A program made the position numbers and the translations under genes. A stretch of DNA of 64,000 nucleotides, from the NCBI RefSeq assembly GCF_012910715.1, contig NZ_JABBHF010000016.1, positions 1 through 64,000 of the forward strand, written 5' to 3'. This DNA is from Flavivirga algicola (GTDB lineage Bacteria; Bacteroidota; Bacteroidia; Flavobacteriales; Flavobacteriaceae). The notes under the pieces were generated by a model. The model saw only the letters and a program-made list of their open reading frames with translations. It was not told where the DNA came from and did no database searches. Each line of letters starts with the position of its first letter. Position 1 is the stretch's first letter. Positions 15,628-25,650 of this stretch are shown in pieces.

Positions 15628-15936
15628 TAGTTGTTGCGTTATTTTTTAATTCCTGTTTTTACTTCGACTTCGCTCAGCGACCAAACAGGAATGAGATTGT
15701 TGTTGTTTATCAGGGTTTTAAGCTGAATTTTTTAAATAATTGCAAAAGTACTTATTTCCTTGAATAAACAAGCTTCGAATTCATAAAAATGAGCAGGATT
15801 TTTTAACCAAAACAGGGGAGTTGTTAACACAAATATGGATTTTTGAAAAAAAGACCTCAAAAAAGAGCGCTTTTAAATTCCAAATTAAAATCTCTAGTAA
15901 ATATTTGAGTTTTGAAGTTCTAATTTTTGGAATTTA
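15628..15936. other. Non-coding stretch between purH and the GAF gene
   Basis: 309 bp, AT-rich. Holds the purH promoter and a fragment ACTTCGACTTCGCTCAGCG (15660-15678), one of the short 'cgaagt/acttcg' intergenic repeats also seen near 17970, 23350, 43225 and 45955. No other gene seen. Confidence 0.6.
15743..15771 (-). promoter_or_regulatory. purH promoter
   Basis: On the minus strand TTG (15771-15769), an 18-bp spacer and TACTTTTG (15750-15743) fit the Bacteroidetes -33/-7 consensus. The leader to the purH ATG is about 110 nt. Confidence 0.55.
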
Positions 15937-16392
15937 TTATAGAAGCGTAGCGACTTGAGCACATACAAACTCTAAGAAACGCTCATCTGCCTGAGTAAAA
16001 GGGTCTGGCGTGTTGGAATCGATATCGATCTGACCAATATTTTCACCATTTACAAAAATAGGAACAACAATTTCAGCTTTTACCGTAATACTACAAGCTA
16101 TATAGTTGTCCTGAGCTGCTACATCTGGTACAACGAAATTTTCATTGCTAACAGCTACTTGTCCGCAAATACCCTTTCCAAAAGGGATAACCGTATGGTC
16201 TGTTGGTTCGCCTACATAAGGGCCAAGGTGTAATTCTTCTTTGTCGCCATTTCTAAAATAAAAACCAACCCAATTGTAATATTCTACTTGAGTTTCGAGT
16301 AGCTCGCAAATATCTAAAAGGCGTTCGCCCGCTGTTTTTTTAGTGTTAGCGATAATAGTTTCAACTTGTGTTTTTAGGTCTTCAAAAATCAT
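15937..16392 (-). CDS. GAF-domain protein, probable free methionine-(R)-sulfoxide reductase
   Basis: A 151-residue protein made of one GAF domain. Cys76 (FGKGICGQ) and Cys100 (NYIACSITVKAEIVVP) align with the resolving and catalytic cysteines of fRMsr enzymes, which reduce free Met-R-sulfoxide with thioredoxin. The SEIVVP-like AEIVVP and IDSNTPDPFTQAD signatures also fit. The first of the three family cysteines is absent, so a one-resolving-Cys cycle is expected if it is active. Single cytoplasmic gene, divergent from xrtF. Confidence 0.7.
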   Translation of the reverse strand: MIFEDLKTQVETIIANTKKTAGERLLDICELLETQVEYYNWVGFYFRNGDKEELHLGPYVGEPTDHTVIPFGKGICGQVAVSNENFVVPDVAAQDNYIACSITVKAEIVVPIFVNGENIGQIDIDSNTPDPFTQADERFLEFVCAQVATLL

Positions 16393-16485
16393 AAATTCAA
16401 AAGTTTTGGTAAAAGTATTTAAAAAGGCGTAATTTCGATATCCAGTTTTGTATAATTTTAACTTAACAAATTAGATAAACGTTTT

Positions 16486-17037
16486 TTGCAAGCACTTTTT
16501 ATAAAATACAAGTCGGTTATAAAATTTATCCTTACTTTTTTAGTCGTTTATATTTCTTTTTCTGTGATTTATAAACTTTATTTAGGTGCTTTAGAAGGTT
16601 CGCGGTTTTATCCTGATTATATGACACATTTGGTATCCTTGCAAAGCAGGTCGTTATTAGATGCATTTGGATATGATGCTCAAATATTGCCGCATCCAGA
16701 AGAGCCATCCATGAAACTTATTATAAACGGTAAGTATTTAGCACGCATTATCGAAGGATGCAATTCTATAAGTGTTCTTATCTTATTTATATCGTTTATT
16801 ATTGCTTTTTCGGGAAAATTAAAAGTAACATTCTTATACATACTTGCGGGTAGTGCTTTAATTTATATAGTCAATTTAATTCGTATAGTTATACTATCAA
16901 TAGGCATATACCATTACCCCGAGCAGACGGAAATTTTACATACCGTAGTTTTTCCTGCAATTATTTATGGTATGATGTTTTTACTTTGGATTTTATGGGT
17001 AAACCGTTTTTCTAAACTAAAAAAGAAAGATGCCTAA
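16486..17037 (+). CDS. xrtF: Exosortase F (XrtF)
   Basis: A 183-residue multi-pass membrane cysteine transpeptidase-like protein. Catalytic triad in the family order: Cys92 (EGCNSISV), Arg133 (NLIRIVIL) and His152 (HTVVFPAI). Exosortases process proteins with PEP-CTERM-like C-terminal signals. The frame is open from an upstream stop at 16459, and the only usable start is TTG at 16486, so a TTG start is likely. It overlaps the next gene by 8 bp, the known XrtF-associated protein. No sorting-signal substrate is obvious nearby. Confidence 0.9.
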   Translation: MQALFIKYKSVIKFILTFLVVYISFSVIYKLYLGALEGSRFYPDYMTHLVSLQSRSLLDAFGYDAQILPHPEEPSMKLIINGKYLARIIEGCNSISVLILFISFIIAFSGKLKVTFLYILAGSALIYIVNLIRIVILSIGIYHYPEQTEILHTVVFPAIIYGMMFLLWILWVNRFSKLKKKDA

Positions 17038-17458
17038 CCTAATTAAATACATGCTGTTGTTTGTTTTATTTGGATTGCTTGTATTGATTCGTGTTTTTGA
17101 AAACGAACTCTTTTACGATCCGTATTTAATATTTTTTCAAACCGACTATTTGTATATTGATAGCCCCAGACGTGAAGTTTTAAAACTTGTAAGTTTTACG
17201 ACACTGAGGTATTTATTGAATACCGTTATCTCATTAGGTGTTTTATACGTGTTTTTTAAAGATAAAAGCATCATTAAATTCTCGGTAATCATTTATACAC
17301 TAGCTTATATCATTTTGTTATTGATTTATTTGTACTTCGTCATAAATCCAAGGCAGGAAGATTATTACTTGTTTTTTAATGTACGTCGTTTTTTAATTCA
17401 GCCTATTATTTTAATCTTATTGTTGCCTGCTTTTTATTACCACAAACTTAAAGACTAA
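17030..17458 (+). CDS. XrtF-associated membrane protein
   Basis: A 142-residue protein with about four transmembrane helices. It begins inside the end of xrtF (8-bp overlap), so the pair is co-translated. Family features: RVFENELFYDP near the N-terminus, the positively charged SPRREVLKL patch, and a C-terminal FNVRRFLIQPIILILLLPAFYY. It is the standard partner of exosortase F in Flavobacteriia; its exact role is unknown. Confidence 0.85.
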   Translation: MPNLIKYMLLFVLFGLLVLIRVFENELFYDPYLIFFQTDYLYIDSPRREVLKLVSFTTLRYLLNTVISLGVLYVFFKDKSIIKFSVIIYTLAYIILLLIYLYFVINPRQEDYYLFFNVRRFLIQPIILILLLPAFYYHKLKD

Positions 17459-17515
17459 GTGTTAATCATTTAATAAAATAGCAAATTCGATTTCGATTTT
17501 TTGTATTTTTGTTTT

Positions 17516-17929
17516 GTGATAAAAAAGCTACTACATAAAAGTTTTTCGGTATTACTGGCTTTACTGGTTATGTTTTCGACGGTATCTTTTACTATTGAAA
17601 AGCATTTCTGTGGTGATGTTTTAATAGATATTTCCATTTTTACAGAAGCGGATAAATGTGCTATGGAAGCTTATGAAGTTGCTTTGGAAAAAATCACGAA
17701 AAAATCGTGCTGTAAAGATGTTATTGATGTTGTTGAAGGTCAAAATAAATTAAAGTTTTCTTCGTTTGAAGATCTGGATTTTGAGCAACAACAATTCATT
17801 GCATCCTACACATGTGCTTACATTAATCTTTTTAAGGGACTACCAAAAGTAACAATTCCTCACAAGGATTATTCTCCTCCCAATCTGGTCACCGACATAC
17901 AGGTGTTAGATCAGGTCTTTATAATTTGA
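17516..17929 (+). CDS. HYC_CC_PP-type small secreted protein
   Basis: About 137 residues: an N-terminal hydrophobic signal segment (LLALLVMFSTVSFTIEKHFCGD), a His-Tyr/Phe-Cys element KHFCG, a vicinal cysteine pair SCCKDV and a late SPP. These are the named features of the HYC_CC_PP family found in Bacteroidetes metal loci. A GTG at 17516 gives a clean signal peptide; a TTG at 17501 is possible but overlaps a TATTTTTG promoter-like octamer (17504-17511). It heads the run leading to an HMA-MauE fusion and a TonB receptor, so a role in metal uptake or sensing is inferred. Confidence 0.75.
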   Translation: MIKKLLHKSFSVLLALLVMFSTVSFTIEKHFCGDVLIDISIFTEADKCAMEAYEVALEKITKKSCCKDVIDVVEGQNKLKFSSFEDLDFEQQQFIASYTCAYINLFKGLPKVTIPHKDYSPPNLVTDIQVLDQVFII

Positions 17930-17942
17930 TTTATTAATATTT

Positions 17943-17993
17943 GTCATTCCTGCGTTTTGCGCAGAGCTTGTCGAAGTGAAGACAAGAATCCAC
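17943..17993. repeat. Dispersed GTCATTCCTGC repeat, copy 1
   Basis: Starts GTCATTCCTGCG, contains GCTTGTCGAAGTGAAGACAAG and ends AAGAATCCACTT. It shares its ends with the copy at 21056-21134 and lies between the HYC_CC_PP gene and the HMA-MauE gene. Confidence 0.6.
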
Positions 17994-18037
17994 TTGTATT
18001 GGAAATTGTACAAATTATTAATTTTTCAAAATAAATC

Positions 18038-18766
18038 ATGAAACACACATATACAGTTACGGGTATGACCTGTAACGGCTGCAAGACTTCAGTAGAAAAT
18101 AAACTTAACACTATTGATAATGTATTAAGTGTAATAGTAAATTTAGAAAAAGCGGAAGCGCTTATAGAAATGTCAAGCCATATTCCTGTAAGTGAATTGC
18201 AAAATACATTATCGGATAAATATTCAATTTCAGAGAAAAAAACGTCTAATGAAAGGATGTTGGCTTCAACCACTGTAGAAAAGAAATCTGAGCTTAAGCA
18301 GTTGTTTCCTCTTTTTTTAATTTTTGGATACATTACAGTAGCAGCTGTCTTAATAAATTATAGACCATGGAACGGAGCAGGTTTTATGCTCGATTTTATG
18401 GGGCTTTTCTACATTGTTTTTAGCTTTTTTAAACTATTGGATTTAAAAGGCTTTCCAGAATCTTTTAAAATGTATGATCCTTTGGCGAAAGTCATACCAA
18501 TTTATGGTTGGCTATACCCATTTATTGAATTGTCATTAGGAGTCATGTTTTTAATGCGTATCCAAATTCCAGTAGCCTTATTCATTACGTTGGTAATTTT
18601 GGGAATAACCACCATAGGAGTTACCAAAACACTTTTAAATAAGAAAACGATTCAATGTGCTTGTTTGGGAACCGCTTTAAAACTTCCCATGACCAAAGCA
18701 ACGTTTATTGAGAATAGCATCATGATTGTTATGGCTGTTATTATGTTAATTAAGGCCTACAATTAA
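18038..18766 (+). CDS. Heavy-metal-associated domain fused to MauE/DoxX-like membrane domain
   Basis: A 242-residue fusion. Residues 1-68 form an HMA domain with the metal-binding GMTCNGC (Cys12, Cys15). Residues about 90-240 form four membrane helices of the MauE/DoxX type, with CACLGTALKLP (Cys pair) near the end, as in MauE-like redox proteins. It probably binds a soft metal ion (copper is the usual HMA ligand) or assists thiol redox chemistry at the inner membrane. It abuts the TonB receptor gene with no gap, so the two are one transcript. Confidence 0.85.
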   Translation: MKHTYTVTGMTCNGCKTSVENKLNTIDNVLSVIVNLEKAEALIEMSSHIPVSELQNTLSDKYSISEKKTSNERMLASTTVEKKSELKQLFPLFLIFGYITVAAVLINYRPWNGAGFMLDFMGLFYIVFSFFKLLDLKGFPESFKMYDPLAKVIPIYGWLYPFIELSLGVMFLMRIQIPVALFITLVILGITTIGVTKTLLNKKTIQCACLGTALKLPMTKATFIENSIMIVMAVIMLIKAYN

Positions 18767-21022
18767 ATGAAAAACATATTCTATATATTATTAATGCTTC
18801 CAATGCTCATGGTATCTCAAGATAAAATTACCGGTGTTATCATGGAAGCAAATGAAAAAAAACAGGCTATAGGCTTGCCAGGAGCTAATGTCTTTTGGTT
18901 GAATACATCTGTTGGAACAGTAACAGATGTCGACGGGACCTTTAGTATTCCTTATAAAAAGAATTACACAAAATTAGTGATTAGTTATATAGGGTTTAAA
19001 ACAGATACGATAACAGTCTCAGAACCTAAAACCATAAAACATTGGTTACGGCCAACCGATAATTTAGATGCGGTAACTGTAACATCCAGAAAGCAGGCTA
19101 CAGCCAAGTCTTATCTACAAGCTACCAATGTGTTTACTGTGAGTAGTGATGAATTGTTAAAAGCGGCGTGTTGCAACCTTTCGGAGAGCTTTGAAACTAA
19201 CCCGTCTATCGATGTGAATTTTGCAGATGCGGTTACAGGAACAAGACAGATAAAGATGTTGGGACTTAACAGTCCGTATATATTGATTGCTACCGAAAAT
19301 ATTCCTTCCATACGTGGCGCTTCACAGGCTTTTGGTTTAAGTTTTATACCAGGAACCTGGGTAGAGAGCATTCAAATTACTAAAGGGGCAGGAAGTGTGG
19401 TCAATGGTTACGAAAGTATTGCAGGGCAAATAAATGCTGAATTGGTAAAGCCTGCAACAGACGATAAGTTGTTTGTGAACTTGTATGGTGCTTCGAGTGA
19501 GCGTTTAGAGCTAAATACCCATATAAATACAAAAGTGAATGATAAATGGTATACAGGGCTGTATTTGCATGGAAACGCACATAATAAAAAGCACGATGTT
19601 AATCATGATGGTTTTATGGATATGCCCAAGTACCATCAAATTAATGTGATGAACCGATGGCAGTATACCAATACCGAAAAGGGGTTTGTGAGTTTTATTA
19701 ATCTGAAATTTCTGAATGATGAAAAACAAACAGGGGAGCTTGATTTTAATCCAGATACCCATAGATTGTCACCTAATGATATATTGAACGGAAATGAAGT
19801 TTGGGGAAGTGAAATCGATACGAGGCGCTATGAAGTATCGGCTAAGCTAGGTTATGTGAATCCTGAAATCCCTTATCAAAGTTTAGGGATTCAAACAGCA
19901 TTTAGTAGTCATAAACAGGATTCTTATTTTGGATTGAACCAATACGATATTATACATAATAGCTTGTATGCCAATGCGATTTATAATTCTATTATTAGTG
20001 ATTCCAGGCACAAAATAAAAACAGGGATTAGTTATACTTACGACCATTATGATGAACTTGTCAACATGGCAGATTATGAAAGAACCGAAAAATCTGTGGG
20101 AGCATTTTTTGAATACAATTACGATAATTTAGAAAAACTTAATTTAACGGCTGGTGTGCGTATTGATGATCATAACTTATTGGGCACATTTATAACACCT
20201 CGTTTTCATGCGCGTTATACGCTTTGGGAGAAATCGGCATTACGGGCATCTTTTGGTCGCGGAAAACGCAGTGCTAATATTTTTGCCGAAAATCAGCAGT
20301 TATTCTCTACCTCAAGAAGTATTAATATTGTAAACGCTAATGGGAATATTTATGGCTTAGACCCAGAAATTGCATGGAATTATGGCGTGTCTTATTTACA
20401 GGGCTTCAACCTTTTTGGAAGAAAAGCAGATGTTACTTTAGACTATTATAAAACCGATTTTAAAAATCAGGTGGTGGTAGATTATGAAAACCCACAAGAG
20501 GTGAGTTTCTATAATTTAGAAGGGGATAGCTATGCCAATAGCTTTCAGGTAGAGCTTAATTATAATATATTTGAACGTTTCGATTTGCGGATGGCCTACA
20601 AATATTACGATGTAAAAACAGATTATAATTCTGGAAAATTATCAAAACCATTAATACCGACGCACCGTTTATTTGCCAATGCATCTTATGAGACATCTAA
20701 ACAGGGAGGTGGTCAACAATGGAAATTTGATGCGACGTTTAATTGGTTGGGGAAACAACGTTTTTCATCGACTGTTGCAAACCCAATTCAATATCAATTG
20801 CCAAAACACACGCCAACACTAGGGACTTTAAATGCGCAAATAACCAAAGTGTTTTCTCCCAGATTTGAAGTATATTTAGGAGGTGAAAACATCACCAATA
20901 TAAGGCAATCGAATCCGGTTTTGGGAGCCGATGATCCTTTTGGATCGAATTTTGATACCACATTTGTATATGGCCCTATTTTTGGGAGCTTGTATTATGC
21001 GGGATTGCGGTTTAGAATTTAA
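18767..21022 (+). CDS. TonB-dependent receptor, probably for a metal
   Basis: A 751-residue outer-membrane receptor: signal peptide, carboxypeptidase-like regulatory domain (about 18-100, ITGVIMEANEKKQAIGLPGANV), plug domain (about 110-230) with a Cys pair in KAACCNLSESFETNPSIDV, then a 22-strand barrel ending YAGLRFRI. The KAACCNLSESF element is typical of receptors in HMA/metal loci of Flavobacteriia. It starts on the base after the HMA-MauE stop and is followed by a secreted HMA protein, so import of a metal or metal chelate is the likely job (inference). Confidence 0.9.
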   Translation: MKNIFYILLMLPMLMVSQDKITGVIMEANEKKQAIGLPGANVFWLNTSVGTVTDVDGTFSIPYKKNYTKLVISYIGFKTDTITVSEPKTIKHWLRPTDNLDAVTVTSRKQATAKSYLQATNVFTVSSDELLKAACCNLSESFETNPSIDVNFADAVTGTRQIKMLGLNSPYILIATENIPSIRGASQAFGLSFIPGTWVESIQITKGAGSVVNGYESIAGQINAELVKPATDDKLFVNLYGASSERLELNTHINTKVNDKWYTGLYLHGNAHNKKHDVNHDGFMDMPKYHQINVMNRWQYTNTEKGFVSFINLKFLNDEKQTGELDFNPDTHRLSPNDILNGNEVWGSEIDTRRYEVSAKLGYVNPEIPYQSLGIQTAFSSHKQDSYFGLNQYDIIHNSLYANAIYNSIISDSRHKIKTGISYTYDHYDELVNMADYERTEKSVGAFFEYNYDNLEKLNLTAGVRIDDHNLLGTFITPRFHARYTLWEKSALRASFGRGKRSANIFAENQQLFSTSRSINIVNANGNIYGLDPEIAWNYGVSYLQGFNLFGRKADVTLDYYKTDFKNQVVVDYENPQEVSFYNLEGDSYANSFQVELNYNIFERFDLRMAYKYYDVKTDYNSGKLSKPLIPTHRLFANASYETSKQGGGQQWKFDATFNWLGKQRFSSTVANPIQYQLPKHTPTLGTLNAQITKVFSPRFEVYLGGENITNIRQSNPVLGADDPFGSNFDTTFVYGPIFGSLYYAGLRFRI

Positions 21023-21055
21023 TTCTCGAGAATACGGGAATGAATCTTATGAATT

Positions 21056-21134
21056 GTCATTCCTGCGAAAGCAGGAATCCACTTTATAGTAATTAAGTTT
21101 CAATTTAAAAGATTCCTGCTTTCGCAGGGATGAG
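21056..21134. repeat. Dispersed GTCATTCCTGC repeat, inverted pair
   Basis: GTCATTCCTGCGAAAGCAGGAATCC and an inverted second copy (GATTCCTGCTTTCGCAGGGATGA) flank about 30 bp containing AAGTTTCAATTTAAAA. The left half including that tail recurs at 45325-45385. Confidence 0.75.
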
Positions 21135-21156
21135 ACAAATAATAAAAACATAAATC

Positions 21157-21537
21157 ATGAAAAAATTAATAACAGTATTAACTATAATAATAGCAACAGC
21201 AGCGTTTGCACAAAATAAAAATGCCAGAGCCTCAATGGAAGTAGATGGTGTTTGTTTAATGTGTAAAACCCGTATAGAAAAAGCATGTTTAAATACCAAA
21301 GGCGTAAAATCTGCTGTGTGGAATGTAAAAACTCATGAATTAAAACTGATTTTTGATGCGCGTAAAACGGATTTAAAAACCATACAAAAAAGTATTTTGG
21401 CTGTTGGCCATGATACTAAAGAGTTAAAAGCTACAGATGAAGCTTATGCTACGGTGCATCCTTGTTGTAGATATCGAGACAGGGATATTATTGACAATCA
21501 TAAAGAAGATGAAGATCATAAAAAGGATAGTCATTAA
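21157..21537 (+). CDS. Secreted heavy-metal-associated domain protein
   Basis: A 126-residue protein. Signal peptide (1-19, ending FAQ), then an HMA domain with the metal-binding pair Cys33-x-x-Cys36 in GVCLMC, then a tail with HPCCRYRDRD and a histidine/aspartate-rich end (HKEDEDHKKDSH). It is likely periplasmic and may carry metal from the TonB receptor to the membrane HMA-MauE protein. It follows the receptor gene across a repeat-containing gap, so it may have its own promoter. The exact metal is not shown. Confidence 0.85.
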   Translation: MKKLITVLTIIIATAAFAQNKNARASMEVDGVCLMCKTRIEKACLNTKGVKSAVWNVKTHELKLIFDARKTDLKTIQKSILAVGHDTKELKATDEAYATVHPCCRYRDRDIIDNHKEDEDHKKDSH

Positions 21538-21653
21538 CATTGAAACTGAGTGTTAAAATTTTAAAAGCTTAACCATTTGTTTAGACTTCATGTGTTTAAG
21601 GAGTTTTGTTAATCAGTTAATTTCAAAAGCATTGAACATTATTGCTGTAAAAA

Positions 21654-22253
21654 ATGAAAATAGCCTATATCTTATTTAACGAAATAACGCTTTTAGACTT
21701 TGTAGGGTTCTATGACCCAATAAAGAATATAAAGACAAAAGGGTTTATAGAGCATCTTGAATGGGATTTGTGTGCTGCTGAAAAATCAATAAAGGATAGT
21801 TTTGGTCTTGAAATTATTATTGATAAAGTTAAGCCAGACTTGTCCGAATACGATATGATAGTGGTTCCTGGAGGCTATGGCACAAGAGCATTGCGGTTTG
21901 ACGAAGTATTTATGGCATGGTTGAAAACAGCTGAAAAATGTAAGTATATTGTTTCCATTTGCACGGGAAGCTTGTTGCTGGGTGCTGCTGGGTTTTTAAA
22001 AGAAAGAGTAGCTACAACTAATTTTAATACATATAAATTATTAGAAAAATATTGTAAAAAGGTTGTTAAAAGCAGAATAGTAGACGATAATAATATCATT
22101 ACAGCAGGAGCAGTGGCTTCTTCTTTGGATTTAGGCTTATATGTATGTGAAAAGTTAGTAGGAAAAGACAAAGCTGAAGAAATAAGAATCGGAATGGATT
22201 ACCATCCGAGAGAAATTGAAATAACTTCAGTATTTAATCCCCCAAATAGTTAA
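21654..22253 (+). CDS. DJ-1/PfpI-family protein
   Basis: A 199-residue cytoplasmic protein of the DJ-1/PfpI superfamily. The nucleophile-elbow cysteine is Cys103 in SICTGSLLLGAAG, preceded by the VVPGGYGTRAL loop. The family includes glyoxalases, chaperone-like and amidotransferase-like members; isonitrile hydratase and AraC-fused regulators share the ICTGS elbow. The substrate is not predictable. A small NTF2-like gene follows 10 bp later, so they form a two-gene unit. Confidence 0.85.
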   Translation: MKIAYILFNEITLLDFVGFYDPIKNIKTKGFIEHLEWDLCAAEKSIKDSFGLEIIIDKVKPDLSEYDMIVVPGGYGTRALRFDEVFMAWLKTAEKCKYIVSICTGSLLLGAAGFLKERVATTNFNTYKLLEKYCKKVVKSRIVDDNNIITAGAVASSLDLGLYVCEKLVGKDKAEEIRIGMDYHPREIEITSVFNPPNS

Positions 22254-22263
22254 ACTAATTAAA

Positions 22264-22662
22264 ATGAATAGAACCGAATTAATAGAGAAAAAGCAAATTG
22301 TCGAAATGGAGCAAGATATTTTGAATGCAATGAAAACCAATGACGTTCAAAAGTTGGATGGCTTATTACATGAGGCATTGTTTTTTACCATTCCTAGTGG
22401 ACAGACTATAACCAAAGCTATGGATTTGGAAACATACAGTTCTGGAAATATGAAAATAAGTGAGATTTTATATTCTGAACAAGACATAAACATCATTGGA
22501 GATAATGCCATTGTTTCTGCAGTTGTGGAAATGAAAGGAACATACTTTGATTATTCCCTTAACGGGACATATAAAGTTATAAGGATCTGGAAACTATTTC
22601 ATGATACATGGAAGGTCATAGCAGGAAGTAGTGTTGTGTTCGATTACAAGAACAATAGTTAA
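22264..22662 (+). CDS. NTF2-like (DUF4440/SnoaL-type) protein
   Basis: A 132-residue protein with the cone-shaped NTF2-like fold pattern: an N-terminal helix EMEQDILNAMKTNDVQKLDGLLHEA, the ITKAMDLETYSSG segment and four beta strands ending RIWKLFHDTWKVIAGS. Such proteins bind or convert small hydrophobic ligands. No catalytic residues can be assigned. It lies 10 bp after the DJ-1 gene, suggesting a shared detoxification role, which is inference. Confidence 0.75.
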   Translation: MNRTELIEKKQIVEMEQDILNAMKTNDVQKLDGLLHEALFFTIPSGQTITKAMDLETYSSGNMKISEILYSEQDINIIGDNAIVSAVVEMKGTYFDYSLNGTYKVIRIWKLFHDTWKVIAGSSVVFDYKNNS

Positions 22663-22853
22663 TCAGGGATATATTGGACTGTCTTAGAAAACAAATATGA
22701 TGTCAAATGGCTGGCTTTGAAATTTAAATTTTAGTTCTTTATAGAGGATGTATTATAAAACAGTTACATTTGAAAGTGAAATATATACCATCAAAGTACG
22801 TTTATGTAATTGGTATGTGAAATTCTAGAAATAAATAAACTAAAAATCGATTT

Positions 22854-23198
22854 ATGAAAAAAATAATCATCATCCCAATTTTATTATTAATAATTTCATG
22901 TGGTAGTAAAGGATTAAGTGGCGAATATACTTGTGAGACATCAAATGGGGAATTTGGTTCCGTGATACGATTTAAAGAAGGCGGTAAGTTGTTTTTGGAT
23001 TTAATTCCAAGCGAATTAGCTAAGCGAAACCCAGAATTAGGAAGTAAATTAGATGTGCCAGGAGAATATGAAATTGTAGACGATAAAGTTATTATTAAAT
23101 ATTTTGATGGGTATCAAACCCATACGTTAACGAAAATCGATGATAAACTGACTTCAACATCAGATTTATTTAAATTATGTACTTGTAAAACAGAGTAG
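22854..23198 (+). CDS. Small lipoprotein, function unknown
   Basis: A 114-residue protein with a signal peptide and lipobox (LIISC, Cys16). The mature part is short and beta-rich: GEYTCETSNGEFGSVIRFKEGGKLFLDL, ending FKLCTCKTE. It resembles the many small Bacteroidetes lipoproteins that hold a lipocalin-like strand pattern. No enzymatic motif. Single gene between the NTF2-like gene and the convergent groEL. Confidence 0.7.
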   Translation: MKKIIIIPILLLIISCGSKGLSGEYTCETSNGEFGSVIRFKEGGKLFLDLIPSELAKRNPELGSKLDVPGEYEIVDDKVIIKYFDGYQTHTLTKIDDKLTSTSDLFKLCTCKTE

Positions 23199-23306
23199 AA
23201 ACTTTTGCATCAATTAGCTTTTTTTCAAACGCTTATATGCTTTGTATACGCATTAAGGTGGTATAATTGAAGGTAACTAAGATAATTGTATAAAAACTGA
23301 GTTTAA

Positions 23307-23444
23307 AAAAGAGGGTGTCTAAAAAGTCTTTATAATTTGATTTGTCAGGTTGAGCCTGTCGAAACCAACATTGATTATCTGTCTTTTAAAATATTTCGAC
23401 AAGCTCAATATGACATTGAACATTCTTTTTAGACACCCTCTTTT
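23307..23444. repeat. 138-bp palindromic element between convergent genes
   Basis: Perfect 20-bp arms AAAAGAGGGTGTCTAAAAAG (23307-23326) and its complement (23425-23444). The arms continue inwards with GTTGAGCCTGTCGAAA and TTTCGACAAGCTCAAT. The whole can fold into one long hairpin with a loop near 23365-23393. It may end both convergent transcripts (lipoprotein and groEL), and its build is that of a miniature inverted-repeat element. Confidence 0.75.
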
Positions 23445-23468
23445 AATATAATTTGATGAGGTAGTCGA

Positions 23469-25109
<1,641 letters not shown>

Positions 25110-25118
25110 TTACTTTTT

Positions 25119-25194
25119 GTCATTCCTACCTTAGTAGGAATCTGTTTTTTTATACTTGATTTTTGTTTGATGAGATTCCCATGCAAATGGGAAT
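25119..25194. repeat. Palindromic repeats inside the groES-groEL gap
   Basis: GTCATTCCTACCTTAGTAGGAATC (hairpin, 25119-25142) and GATTCCCATGCAAATGGGAAT (25174-25194). The first belongs to the GTCATTCC repeat family of this chromosome. Confidence 0.65.
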
Positions 25195-25206
25195 AAAAGC
25201 AATTAC

Positions 25207-25482
25207 TTAGATAATTGCTAAAATGTCACTTTCGCGCATAATTAAATAATCTTTGCCTTCCAATTTAAGTTCGGTTCCAGCAAATTTCCCGTATAGAACA
25301 GTGTCACCAACTTTTACGGTAATGGGGGCATCTTTTGTGCCTTTTCCAGCGGCTACTACGTTTCCTTTTTGTGGTTTTTCTTTAGCGTTATCTGGAATAA
25401 TAATTCCTGAAGCCGTAGTGGTTTCGGCTGCAGCAGGTTCAATAAGAACACGGTCTGCTAATGGTTTAATATTTAATGCCAT
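25207..25482 (-). CDS. groES: Co-chaperonin GroES
   Basis: A 91-residue co-chaperonin, the heptameric lid of GroEL. Family signatures: [15 protein letters not shown] at the N-terminus, a mobile loop [17 protein letters not shown]-type segment (about 21-37), and [15 protein letters not shown]. Full length. First gene of groESL. A 14-bp perfect palindrome AACGCTTAAGCGTT (25516-25529) sits 34 bp upstream and could be a regulatory site; there is no CIRCE element. Confidence 0.98.
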   Translation of the reverse strand: MALNIKPLADRVLIEPAAAETTTASGIIIPDNAKEKPQKGNVVAAGKGTKDAPITVKVGDTVLYGKFAGTELKLEGKDYLIMRESDILAII

Positions 25483-25515
25483 TTTTTATATGTTTTAAAT
25501 TATTTAAGTTTTTTA

Positions 25516-25529
25516 ACGCTTAAGCGTTA
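25516..25529. promoter_or_regulatory. 14-bp palindrome upstream of groES
   Basis: AACGCTTAAGCGTT is a perfect palindrome 34 bp before the groES start. A regulator site is possible; no known heat-shock operator matches it. Confidence 0.35.
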
Positions 25530-25600
25530 TACTAAAAATGTGCCAATACTCAAGAACTGACAAACTTGCAGGCCTGCCTAATCAGACAGGTAGGAACAAA

Positions 25601-25627
25601 AAATGCCAACTGGTAAAGTTGGCATTT
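25601..25627 (-). terminator. Terminator of the secG operon
   Basis: AAATGCCAACT (25601-25611) pairs with AGTTGGCATTT (25617-25627), an 11-bp stem with a 5-nt loop. Read on the minus strand it ends in a T run, 24 bp after the secG stop. Confidence 0.85.
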
Positions 25628-25650
25628 CTGTTTCATTTTATTATACAAAA

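Noticed and set aside
17944-18333. 129-codon frame on the minus strand
   Set aside because: It lies antisense to the HMA-MauE gene and starts in a repeat; the plus-strand gene has clear domains.
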